A stretch of DNA of 64,000 nucleotides, from assembly GCF_004795835.1 (NCBI RefSeq), contig NZ_CP039249.1, positions 864,501-928,500 of the forward strand, in the 5' to 3' direction. The position numbers and the translations under genes are program-made. Below the pieces are notes generated by a model. That model did no database searches and was not told the DNA's origin. It saw only the letters and a list, made by a program, of their open reading frames with translations. This stretch comes from Sphingomonas sp. PAMC26645. Lineage in GTDB: Bacteria > Pseudomonadota > Alphaproteobacteria > Sphingomonadales > Sphingomonadaceae. This document shows, piece by piece, positions 51,187-59,168 of the stretch (its first letter is position 1; each line of letters opens with the position of its first letter).

Positions 51187-52281
51187 ATGATCCGCTTTCT
51201 CCTGACTATCCTCGCCGGTTGCCTGATCGCCGCGCCAGCCTCGGCCGACCGCATCAAGGACCTGGGCGGGTTCCAGGGTATCCGTTCGAACCAGCTGACC
51301 GGCTACGGCATCGTCGTCGGCCTGCCAGGCACGGGCGACGACAACCTCGAATACACCGTGCAGTCGCTGAAGGCCGTTGCCTCGCGCTTCGGCCTGCAGC
51401 TGCCGCCGTCCGCGAACCCCGGCATGAAGAACGCGGCGGTCGTGATGATCACCGCCGAACTGCCGCCGTTCGCCAAGCCCGGGCAGCGTCTCGACATCAC
51501 CGTCGCATCGATGGGCAAGGCCAAGTCGCTCCGCGGCGGCAGCCTGATCATGACGCCGCTGCTCGGGGCCGATAACCAGATCTATGCGATGGCGCAGGGC
51601 AACCTCGCGGTCGGCGGGCTGGGTGCAGAAGGCGCGGACGGGTCGAAGATCGTCGTCAACGTGCCCTCGACCGGACGCATTCCCGAAGGGGCCACCGTTG
51701 AACGCGCGGTGGCGACCGGGTTCGACAGCGCGCCGACGCTCACCTTCAACCTTGCGCGTGCGGATTTCACGACCGCGCAGAACGTTGCCGGCGCCATTAA
51801 CTCGAAGCTTGGCTTCGGCAGCGCGCAGGCGATCGACGCGGTCTCGGTCGCGGTTCGCGCACCGATCGGCGCCGATATCCGCGCCACGCTGATGTCGACG
51901 ATCGAGAATCTCGACGTCGTCTCTGCCGAACCATCCGCCAAGGTGATCGTCAACGCGCGCACCGGCACCGTCGTCATCAATTCGGCGGTCCGCGTGGGGC
52001 CTGCGGCGATCACGCACGGCAAGATGACGGTGCGGATCGACGAGAAGCCGCAGGTCAGTCAGCCAGCGCCGTTCAGCCAGGGCCAGACCGCGATCACCCC
52101 GAACAGCCGCGTCGCGGTCGAGGAGGAGCGTCGCCCGATGTTCCTGCTGAACCCCGGCCCCAAGCTCGCCGACATCGTCAAGGCGGTCAACGCGATCGGC
52201 GCTTCGCCGGCCGATCTGGTCGCGATCCTCGAGGCGCTGAAGGAAGCCGGCGCGCTCAAGGCCGAGTTGATCGTCCTGTGA
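51187..52281 (+). CDS. flgI: Flagellar P-ring protein FlgI
   Basis: Periplasmic ring around the rod; 364 residues. Signal peptide (about 1-20, ending APASA), then the family start DRIKDLGGFQGIRSNQLTGY and GIVVGLPGTGDDN, and the C-terminal LADIVKAVNAIGASPADLVA. FlgA (43781) is its chaperone. Confidence 0.96.
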   Translation: MIRFLLTILAGCLIAAPASADRIKDLGGFQGIRSNQLTGYGIVVGLPGTGDDNLEYTVQSLKAVASRFGLQLPPSANPGMKNAAVVMITAELPPFAKPGQRLDITVASMGKAKSLRGGSLIMTPLLGADNQIYAMAQGNLAVGGLGAEGADGSKIVVNVPSTGRIPEGATVERAVATGFDSAPTLTFNLARADFTTAQNVAGAINSKLGFGSAQAIDAVSVAVRAPIGADIRATLMSTIENLDVVSAEPSAKVIVNARTGTVVINSAVRVGPAAITHGKMTVRIDEKPQVSQPAPFSQGQTAITPNSRVAVEEERRPMFLLNPGPKLADIVKAVNAIGASPADLVAILEALKEAGALKAELIVL

Positions 52282-52607
52282 GCCCGCTCAACGCACCCGC
52301 AACCACGCCCACGACCGGGATCTCGACCGATACGAGCCGCCTCAAGTCGAAGGACAATCTCGACAAGGCGGGCGAGAAGTTCGAGGCGGTCTTCACCGGC
52401 ATGATGCTGAAGAGCATGCGCCAGGCGAAACTCGCTGACCCGCTGTTCGATTCGAAGGCGATCGACACCTTCACCGACATGCAGGACGGGCTGATCGCGA
52501 AGTCGATGGCCGAGCACACGCCGCTCGGCATCGGCAAGGCGATGACCGATTTTCTCGCCAAGTCTCAATCCGATCTTAACCAGGGCGCGGCAGACTCGCC
52601 GCCATGA
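52278..52607 (+). CDS. flgJ: Rod-binding protein FlgJ (no muramidase domain)
   Basis: A 109-residue protein equal to the N-terminal rod-capping domain of enteric FlgJ: AGEKFEAVFTGMMLKSMRQA and FTDMQDGLIAKSMAEHTPLG. The C-terminal muramidase of the enteric protein is absent; the transglycosylase at 42012 is the likely stand-in. GTG at 52278 overlaps the flgI stop (GTGA). Confidence 0.92.
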   Translation: MSPLNAPATTPTTGISTDTSRLKSKDNLDKAGEKFEAVFTGMMLKSMRQAKLADPLFDSKAIDTFTDMQDGLIAKSMAEHTPLGIGKAMTDFLAKSQSDLNQGAADSPP

Positions 52608-53950
52608 GCGATCTCCTTTCGATCGGCGCCTCGGGCGTGCGCGCGTACCAGACCGCGCTGTCCACGGTGTCGGAGAACATCGCGAACACCGGCAATGCGG
52701 GCTATACCCGGCGGACGACGACGCTTTCCGAAGTGTCTTCGGTCAATGGCGGGCTGAACGCGCAAAAGTCGGTCAGCAGCAACGGCGTCACGGTCACGGG
52801 GATCGGCCGCAGCGCCGACGCATACCGGTCGCAGGCGGTCCGCTCGGCGGGCACCGATCTCGCCAAGACCGAAGCCGGCGTCACCTGGATGACCCGGATC
52901 GAGACGGCGCTGGGCAACAACCAGCTTGGCGACCGGCTCACCAGCTTCTTTACCTCGGCGCAAAAACTCGCGGCCGATCCGACCTCGGAACCGGCGCGTG
53001 CGGTAATGCTCGAATCGGCCGGTACGGCGGCCGCGGCGTTCACCGCGACCGGCGCAGCGCTCGATACCGCGGCGGCCGATCTCGATTCGACCGCATCGCA
53101 GGCGGTGCAGTCGCTCAATGCGCTCGGCACTGCGCTTGCCAAGATCAACGACGGCATCGCGCGCACCGCGCCGGGATCGTCGACCGCGGCGCAACTCGCC
53201 GACCAGCGCGACCAGATGCTCGAGCAGATGAGCACGATCACCGATATTACCACGTCGTTCGACGATCTCGGGCGGACGACCGTCCGGCTCGGTGGCGCGG
53301 CGGGCTCGGTCTTCGTCGCGGGCGGCGAGAGCGCGCAGGCGTCCTATGCGCGGAACGACGAGGGCGCGGTCCAGTTCGCGGTGACGCGCGGCAACGTCAC
53401 GTCTGCGCTGTCGCCAACCGGTGGCGCGCTCGCCGGGTTCGCGGAAGGGGCGCAGCGGATCGCCGCGGCGCGCGGGTCGCTCAATGCGATCGCCACCGAC
53501 TTCACGAGCAAGATCAACGCGGTGCAGGCGCAGGGTCGCGATCTCGACGGCAATGCGGGAGCGGCGATGTTCGCCACCGGTGGCACGCCGACCGACATCT
53601 CTGTCGCACTCGCCGACGGACGCGGGATCGCTGCGGCGAGCGCGACCGGCGGCAAGCGTGACGCATCCAATCTCTCCGCGTTGCAGGGAGTCCGCAGCAG
53701 CGGTGGCTTCGAGACGCGCACCACGACGCTGATCGCCGGCAACGCCGCCGCGCTCGAACAGCGCAAGGTCGTCGCCGATGCGCAGGCTGCAATCCGCGAC
53801 GGCGCGGTGAGCTCGCTTGCGTCCGCGTCGGGTGTCGATCTCGATAGCGAAGCGGTCGACCTACTGCGCTTCCAGCAGGCCTATCAGGCGTCGAGCCGCG
53901 TGATCCAGACCGCGCGCGACACGCTCCAGACCATCCTCGATCTACGGTAA
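52604..53950 (+). CDS. flgK: Flagellar hook-associated protein 1, FlgK
   Basis: Hook-filament junction protein of 448 residues, shorter than the about 550 of enterics. N-terminal GASGVRAYQTALSTVSENIA and NTGNAGYTRR, C-terminal ASGVDLDSEAVDLLRFQQAY and SRVIQTARDTLQTILDL are well conserved. It overlaps flgJ (ATGA at 52604). Confidence 0.95.
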   Translation: MSDLLSIGASGVRAYQTALSTVSENIANTGNAGYTRRTTTLSEVSSVNGGLNAQKSVSSNGVTVTGIGRSADAYRSQAVRSAGTDLAKTEAGVTWMTRIETALGNNQLGDRLTSFFTSAQKLAADPTSEPARAVMLESAGTAAAAFTATGAALDTAAADLDSTASQAVQSLNALGTALAKINDGIARTAPGSSTAAQLADQRDQMLEQMSTITDITTSFDDLGRTTVRLGGAAGSVFVAGGESAQASYARNDEGAVQFAVTRGNVTSALSPTGGALAGFAEGAQRIAAARGSLNAIATDFTSKINAVQAQGRDLDGNAGAAMFATGGTPTDISVALADGRGIAAASATGGKRDASNLSALQGVRSSGGFETRTTTLIAGNAAALEQRKVVADAQAAIRDGAVSSLASASGVDLDSEAVDLLRFQQAYQASSRVIQTARDTLQTILDLR

Positions 53951-53955
53951 CGTCC

Positions 53956-54876
53956 ATGCAGATCGCGACTCGCCTCTTCTACGACCGCGCTTCGGCGTCG
54001 ATGACATCGCTCGGTGCCAAGGCGGAGTCGTTGCAGAACCAGATATCGACCGGGACCAAGCTGTCGGCGCCCTCGTCGGACAGCGCCGCGTATCAGCGGC
54101 TCGCCGGGATCAAGCGCGATGCCGTCGACGACAAGGCGTATGCCGCCAATCTCGGCACCGCCGAATCGGTGTTGAAGCAGGGCGACACCAGCCTCTCCGC
54201 GATCAGCGACCAGTTGCAGAGCGCGACCGAGCTGGTGACGCAGGCGAAGACCGGCACGCTGAACGCGGCGAACCGCAAGGCGATCGGCGAACAGATCGCC
54301 GGCCTCGTCGCGACGCTGACCAATCTCGCCAATGCGAAGGACGCGCGCGGGCAAGCGCTGTTCGGCGGCGCCGACGGTGCGCCTGCGGTCGCTGCGGGCG
54401 GGACCTACGCGCTCGCGTCGAAGCCGGTGTCGGGCATCCCGATCGGCGACGGCCAGACCGTCCAGGCAAACGAGACGGCCGCGCGTATCTTCACCGTCGG
54501 CGGCAAGGCCAAGCCGGATGGCAGCATTGAGGGCGGTACCAATACGCTGGCGATGCTCTCGGCGATCGCGAGTGCGCTGCAGTCGGACGATTTCAAGGCG
54601 AGTTCGCTCGATACGTCGCTCGCCGACATCAGCGCGGCGTCGGATCAGGTGTCGACGGTGCAGGCCTCGCTCGGGGCTCGCGCCGCGCGTGTCGATCTGC
54701 AGGCTTCGCGTCTGACCGATGTCGCGGCCGACCGCGAGGCGACCCGGTCGGGGCTGGAAGATACCGACATCACCACGACGGTGGTCGAGTTGCAGAAGAC
54801 GATGACGATCTTGTCGGCGACGCAGGCGAGCTTCTCGAAGCTCTCGGCGCTGTCGCTGTTCGATTATCTGCGCTGA
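53956..54876 (+). CDS. flgL: Flagellar hook-associated protein 3, FlgL
   Basis: Second junction protein, 306 residues and flagellin-like: N-terminal ASMTSLGAKAESLQNQISTG with KLSAPSSDSAAYQRL, C-terminal LEDTDITTTVVELQKTMTIL and SFSKLSALSLFDYLR. It starts 5 bases after flgK and ends the flg series; a TTGGTA-N10-TACCAA hairpin lies at about 54905-54926. Confidence 0.93.
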   Translation: MQIATRLFYDRASASMTSLGAKAESLQNQISTGTKLSAPSSDSAAYQRLAGIKRDAVDDKAYAANLGTAESVLKQGDTSLSAISDQLQSATELVTQAKTGTLNAANRKAIGEQIAGLVATLTNLANAKDARGQALFGGADGAPAVAAGGTYALASKPVSGIPIGDGQTVQANETAARIFTVGGKAKPDGSIEGGTNTLAMLSAIASALQSDDFKASSLDTSLADISAASDQVSTVQASLGARAARVDLQASRLTDVAADREATRSGLEDTDITTTVVELQKTMTILSATQASFSKLSALSLFDYLR

Positions 54877-54986
54877 TCCGAATTTAATCGCGCGCGACGT
54901 CGTCTTGGTAACCGGTTGGCTACCAAAGGCGGTTAATTCTGTGGCGACGCAAGTGCCGCTGTCGGCCCTGGGGGAATTCGAACACC

Positions 54987-55850
54987 ATGTTTCCGGTCAT
55001 CGGCATCGTCGTCCTGCTCGTCATGGTGTTTGGCGGATTCGCGTTCACCGGCGGCGCGCTCGGCCCCGTCATGGAGGCGATCCCGCACGAGATGCTGATC
55101 ATCGGCGGTGCCGCCGCCGGCGCGCTGATCATCGGCAATTCGGGCAAGGAGCTGAAGGGGCTTGGCGCCGGGCTCGGGAAGGTCTTCAAGGGTCCGAAGT
55201 ACAAGAAGCAGGACTATCTCGACGTCATCTTCCTCGTCAGCAAGCTGATGAAGATGCTGCGGATGGACGGCCCGATCGCGCTCGAACCGCATGTCGAGGA
55301 TCCGCAGTCCTCCGCGGTGTTCGCGGAATACCCGAAGCTCCTCAAGGACAAGGCGCTCGTCAACCTGATCGCCGATACGCTGCGCCTGGTCGTGGTGTCG
55401 TCCGGTACGCTCGACGTGCATGCGGTCGAGGAGGTGATGGACCACTCGATCAAGACGCATCATCACGAGGAGGAGGCCGCGCACGGGACGCTCGCGAGCC
55501 TCGCCGACGCGCTGCCGGCGCTCGGCATCGTCGCCGCGGTGCTCGGCGTGGTGAAGACGATGGGCTCGATCGACAAGCCGCCGTCGATCCTGGGTGCGAT
55601 GATCGGCTCGGCGCTGGTCGGCACGTTCATGGGCGTGCTGCTCGCCTACGGTATCGTCGCGCCGCTCGCGAACCGGTTAAAGCAGGTGCTTGATGCCGAT
55701 GCGTCGATCTACGACGTGGTGAAGCAGATCATCATCGCTTCCCTGCACGGCCACCCGCAGCCGCTGGTGATCGAGGCCGCACGCTCGGGCATCGCGCACA
55801 AGAACCAGCCAGGCTTCGCCGAAGTCTTCGACGGGCTGAGGGGCAAGTAA
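54987..55850 (+). CDS. motA: Flagellar motor stator protein MotA
   Basis: Canonical stator subunit of 287 residues with four membrane helices (about 1-20, 32-50, 170-190, 200-220), the MotA segment LPALGIVAAVLGVVKTMGSI and the conserved channel prolines. The cytoplasmic loop carries Arg and Glu residues for FliG contact. No sigma-28 or sigma-54 match was seen in the 110-base gap after flgL. It is paired with motB after 4 bases. Confidence 0.96.
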   Translation: MFPVIGIVVLLVMVFGGFAFTGGALGPVMEAIPHEMLIIGGAAAGALIIGNSGKELKGLGAGLGKVFKGPKYKKQDYLDVIFLVSKLMKMLRMDGPIALEPHVEDPQSSAVFAEYPKLLKDKALVNLIADTLRLVVVSSGTLDVHAVEEVMDHSIKTHHHEEEAAHGTLASLADALPALGIVAAVLGVVKTMGSIDKPPSILGAMIGSALVGTFMGVLLAYGIVAPLANRLKQVLDADASIYDVVKQIIIASLHGHPQPLVIEAARSGIAHKNQPGFAEVFDGLRGK

Positions 55851-55854
55851 CGTC

Positions 55855-56760
55855 GTGGCCGCGCGCGCGCCTCATGGGACGAACCAGCCGCCAAAGGTTA
55901 TCGTCAAGAAGATCTATATCGAGGGGCATGGCGGCCATCACGGCGGTGCGTGGAAAGTCGCGTACGCCGATTTCGTGACCGCGATGATGGCGTTCTTCCT
56001 GTTGCTGTGGATCGTCGGCGCGACCACCGAGAAACAGCGCAAGGGCATCGCCGATTACTTTGCGCCGACCATCCTCAACACGCGTTCGCTCGGCATTGGC
56101 GGCGGGGGGCTGTTCGGCGGCGAATCGATCCTCGACAAGAATCGCATCGGGCCGAAGCCTGGTCAGACCAGCATGGCGCAACTGGCTATTCCCGATGCCG
56201 GGCTTGGTGGGCCGTCGGCGGGGACGGGGCCCAAGGGTTCGCTGAAGAGCCGCGATGCGCTGACCAAGGAAGACCAGAAGAATTTCCAGGCTCTGCGTCG
56301 GCGCGTGCTCGGCGAGATGTCGGGCAATGCGAAACTGTCGCGGCTGCAAAACCATGTCCGCTTCGTGCCGACCCAAGACGGCATGCGGATCGATCTGGTC
56401 GACGACGCGGACTATTCGATGTTCGCGCTCGGCACGACCGCGCTCGATCCGGAAGCGTCGGCGTTGATCGGGATGATCGCAGGCTCGGTGCAGGGCATGC
56501 AGAACCCGATCATGATCCGCGGTCACACCGACAGCGTGCCGTATGGCGACCCGCGCGCGATGAACAACTGGATGTTGTCCTCGGGCCGTGCCGAGGCGAC
56601 GCGGCGGCGGCTGTTGTCGGGTGGCACGCCGGAGGAACGGTTCGAGCGGATCGAAGGCGTCGCCGACCGCGAACCGCTGATCGTGAAAGACCCCGCGGAC
56701 CCGCGCAATCGTCGCGTTGCGATCACGCTGCTCTACCGCCGCGGACTGTTCGCCAAGTAA
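55855..56760 (+). CDS. motB: Flagellar motor stator protein MotB
   Basis: Peptidoglycan-anchored stator subunit of 301 residues. The N-terminal helix has the proton-binding Asp in KVAYADFVTAMMAFFLLLW, followed by a periplasmic linker and an OmpA-like domain (MIRGHTDSVPYGD, LSSGRAEATRRRLL, DPRNRRVAITLLY). GTG start 4 bases after motA. A strong terminator follows. Confidence 0.96.
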   Translation: MAARAPHGTNQPPKVIVKKIYIEGHGGHHGGAWKVAYADFVTAMMAFFLLLWIVGATTEKQRKGIADYFAPTILNTRSLGIGGGGLFGGESILDKNRIGPKPGQTSMAQLAIPDAGLGGPSAGTGPKGSLKSRDALTKEDQKNFQALRRRVLGEMSGNAKLSRLQNHVRFVPTQDGMRIDLVDDADYSMFALGTTALDPEASALIGMIAGSVQGMQNPIMIRGHTDSVPYGDPRAMNNWMLSSGRAEATRRRLLSGGTPEERFERIEGVADREPLIVKDPADPRNRRVAITLLYRRGLFAK

Positions 56761-56789
56761 CCGCATCGTGTTCCCAGGGCACGCGCAAC

Positions 56790-56826
56790 AAAAAAGGACC
56801 GGTGCCGCGAGGCGCCGGTCCTTTTT
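56790..56826. terminator. Bidirectional intrinsic terminator between motB and mucR
   Basis: A6, stem GGACCGGTGCC (56796-56806), loop GCGA, stem GGCGCCGGTCC (56811-56821), T5. With the A run on one side and the T run on the other it can end both convergent genes. Confidence 0.9.
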
Positions 56827-56846
56827 GTCGTCACTGGCTGTGTCGC

Positions 56847-57350
56847 TTACTCAGCGGCGGCGGCAGTGTCCGTCTTGCGCTTGCGCGTCGTCGTCTGCTG
56901 GGCAGGCGCCGATTCGGTCTTGCGTGGGCCAGGCTTGCGTCCGAGGCCGATCTTCTTCGCCATCGCACGACGGCTCTCCGAGTAGTTCTCGGCGACCATC
57001 GGGTAATCGGGCTTCAGGCCATAACGTTCGCGGTACTCGGCCGGCGTCATGCCGTGCGTCGCGAGGTGACGGCGCAAGGTCTTGTACGACTTGCCGTCGA
57101 TCATCGAGATGATGTGATCCTTCGACGCGAGCGATTTGCGTGCCGTTACGGCAGGCGTGTATTCCGCGGCAGCTTCGACCGGAGCAGCTTCGATCGTGGT
57201 GCCGAGCAACGTCGCGACGGTCTCATGCATCTTGCCGAGAAACGCGGGAACGTCATCAGCCGAACTCCGGGTATTCGGGTTGCCGAGCCATGCGATCGTC
57301 AATTCTGTTGCCAGCTCGACGGCATTCAGGTCGGTGGTATCTTCGGCCAT
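56847..57350 (-). CDS. MucR/Ros family transcriptional regulator, zinc ligands altered
   Basis: A 167-residue DNA-binding regulator of the MucR/Ros type, which in alphaproteobacteria controls exopolysaccharide, motility and cell-cycle genes. The DNA-binding part (about 74-140) matches well: SYKTLRRHLATHGMTPAEYR, YGLKPDYPMVAENY, MAKKIGLGRKPG. The zinc finger is changed: the two Cys of the CxxC are Ser82 and Asp85, while His95 and His99 remain, as in zinc-free Ros homologs. An Ala/Thr/Lys-rich basic tail follows. GGAG 6 bases before ATG 57350 decides the start. Confidence 0.88.
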   Translation of the reverse strand: MAEDTTDLNAVELATELTIAWLGNPNTRSSADDVPAFLGKMHETVATLLGTTIEAAPVEAAAEYTPAVTARKSLASKDHIISMIDGKSYKTLRRHLATHGMTPAEYRERYGLKPDYPMVAENYSESRRAMAKKIGLGRKPGPRKTESAPAQQTTTRKRKTDTAAAAE

Positions 57351-57686
57351 AGTATACTCCATTGTCTGCGGACGCCGTAACGGCGTGCGACATTGGGTTC
57401 AACCATCCAGATACGTTTTCAGCACATTAAATTGTAAAAATCGACATTGGAAGCGCGAACGGGTGAAGATCGGTTCATTTTGACTGCTCGCAGTTCAAGT
57501 TTCCGAGCATGAACAAAGCAAGCACAGTGAAGAGATCATCGGGCGCTGACGGCTGGACGCCTGTCGTCGCGGCGGATAGAACTCGGGTGACGGTCGCGTG
57601 CGTATCGTCGGCCGCGTCGATAGCTATCGCGCAACCTGTTCGGCACGCGTCGTAGCTGCGATGCATCCTATCGAGAGAGTTTCCGC
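57351..57686. promoter_or_regulatory. Gap between mucR and polysaccharide genes, probable promoters
   Basis: The 336 bases between divergent genes hold no convincing gene. An 8-bp palindrome AGTATACT sits just before the mucR ATG, and 57405-57480 is clearly AT-richer than its surroundings, with T-A steps of the kind MucR proteins bind. Autoregulation of mucR and control of the O-antigen gene from here is an inference. Confidence 0.4.
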
Positions 57687-59168
57687 ATGCTTTCAGGTCC
57701 CGACGGCGCGAACCGATCCGAACGCGCGAACCGATCCTCCGGCATGGGCGGGACCGCGAAGGCGCTGTCGAAGGCGGACGCCTATTCGGGCAGCGACTGG
57801 CTCGCCAAGCTCGGCAAGGGCAGTGCGGACGACGACGCGCCGATGCTGAGCAGCGTCGGCGATCGGCTGATGCCGCTGCGGATCGCTATCATCGCGCTGA
57901 TTTCCCTGGTGATGCTCGGTCCGATCATGACCAATGTCGAGGGCGGCAATGGCGGCGACGGGAGCGCCATACGACAGATCGGCTATCTCGCGATCCTGGC
58001 CGGCACGATCTTCGCGATCCGCCCCTCGGCGAGTCCGAAGTCGCTGGTCGCGTTCACCTGGCCGATGCTGCTGGCGCTCGCATGGTGCTGGATCAGCGTA
58101 TCCTGGGCGCTCGACCCGGGTACCGCATTCCGCCGTGTATTCCTGACGACGCTGGTCGCGTGGATGGTGTTCAGTCTCGTCCGGCACGGCGGCTATCAAC
58201 TGAACGTCGACCTGCTTCGCTATTCGCTGCTCGCCGCGATCCTGATCTCGTATTTCGTGGTCGTGCTGGATCCGATGGTAGGCATTCATCTTGCGGGCGA
58301 AGAGCAGGCGATGGCGCTGATCGGCAATTGGCGCGGCTTTCTCGGGCACAAGAACTTCGCCGGCGCGGTGTGTGCGTTGTGCATCATCATGTTCCTGTTC
58401 GATGCGAAGCGGATCCGGCCGACGATCCGCATCTTCGCGATCCTGGTGGCGGGGTATTTCCTGTTCCGGTCGCAGTCGAAGACGTCGGGTGGCATGGTGG
58501 TGCTCGCCTCGGTCGGCGGCATCGTCTTCGAGACGGTCAGTATCCGCCTGCGCCGCTACATCATCCCGATCCTGATGATCGTCGGATCGGTTTTCTGGTT
58601 CCTGACCAGCGCCTATGCCGACATGGTCCAGTCCAACTTCCTCCAGCCAAAGGCATTTACCGGCCGTGGCCAGATCTGGGGGGCGCTGCTGAACTATGCC
58701 GGCGATCATCCCCTGCTCGGCGCAGGCTTCGGGTCGTTCTGGAACATCGAGGGCAGCAGCCCGGTGTTCGAATACGGCCATGGCTATGTCACCAAGATCA
58801 CCGTCGGCCATTCGGGGTATATCGACCAGCTCGTGACGGTCGGTATTCCCGGCGTGCTGCTGATGGTCTTCGCGATGGCGGTATGGCCGTTAGGAAGGCT
58901 GCTCGCGAGCGCGGACGTCGCGAAGGGGCGGGGCGCGCTGATCTCGGCGATGCTGATGTTCTGCATCGGCCACAACATCACCGAGAGCGGCCTGTTCGAG
59001 CGCGACGGCATCGTCAGCACGATCTTCTTCTTCGCGGTCGCGCTCGCGCATTATTGCACGATGGACGACAAGCGGACCGCACCGGTGAAGCAGGCGGGCG
59101 ACGACGTGATGCGCGAACTGCGCCGCCGCAAGCGCAAGCATCGCCCGGTGCTTACCGCGGGCGAATGA
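57687..59168 (+). CDS. O-antigen ligase/polymerase-like membrane protein (Wzy/ExoQ type)
   Basis: Inner-membrane protein of 493 residues with about ten hydrophobic helices. It has the family's large periplasmic loop with GRGQIWGALLNYAGDHPLLG and the nearby GHNITESGLFERDG segment, as in ExoQ and WaaL relatives. It would polymerise or ligate surface polysaccharide repeat units. Both ends are cytoplasmic and charged (RRRKRKHRP tail). Its last 17 bases overlap the convergent acyltransferase gene. Confidence 0.85.
   Translation: MLSGPDGANRSERANRSSGMGGTAKALSKADAYSGSDWLAKLGKGSADDDAPMLSSVGDRLMPLRIAIIALISLVMLGPIMTNVEGGNGGDGSAIRQIGYLAILAGTIFAIRPSASPKSLVAFTWPMLLALAWCWISVSWALDPGTAFRRVFLTTLVAWMVFSLVRHGGYQLNVDLLRYSLLAAILISYFVVVLDPMVGIHLAGEEQAMALIGNWRGFLGHKNFAGAVCALCIIMFLFDAKRIRPTIRIFAILVAGYFLFRSQSKTSGGMVVLASVGGIVFETVSIRLRRYIIPILMIVGSVFWFLTSAYADMVQSNFLQPKAFTGRGQIWGALLNYAGDHPLLGAGFGSFWNIEGSSPVFEYGHGYVTKITVGHSGYIDQLVTVGIPGVLLMVFAMAVWPLGRLLASADVAKGRGALISAMLMFCIGHNITESGLFERDGIVSTIFFFAVALAHYCTMDDKRTAPVKQAGDDVMRELRRRKRKHRPVLTAGE

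Noticed and set aside
54880-54986. Late-flagellar promoter before motA
   Set aside because: No GCCGTT at 11-base spacing and no GG-N10-GC match; motAB may be read through from flg genes or use another promoter.
57475-57666. 63-codon minus-strand frame upstream of the polymerase gene
   Set aside because: No ribosome-binding site, no family match, and composition like non-coding sequence.
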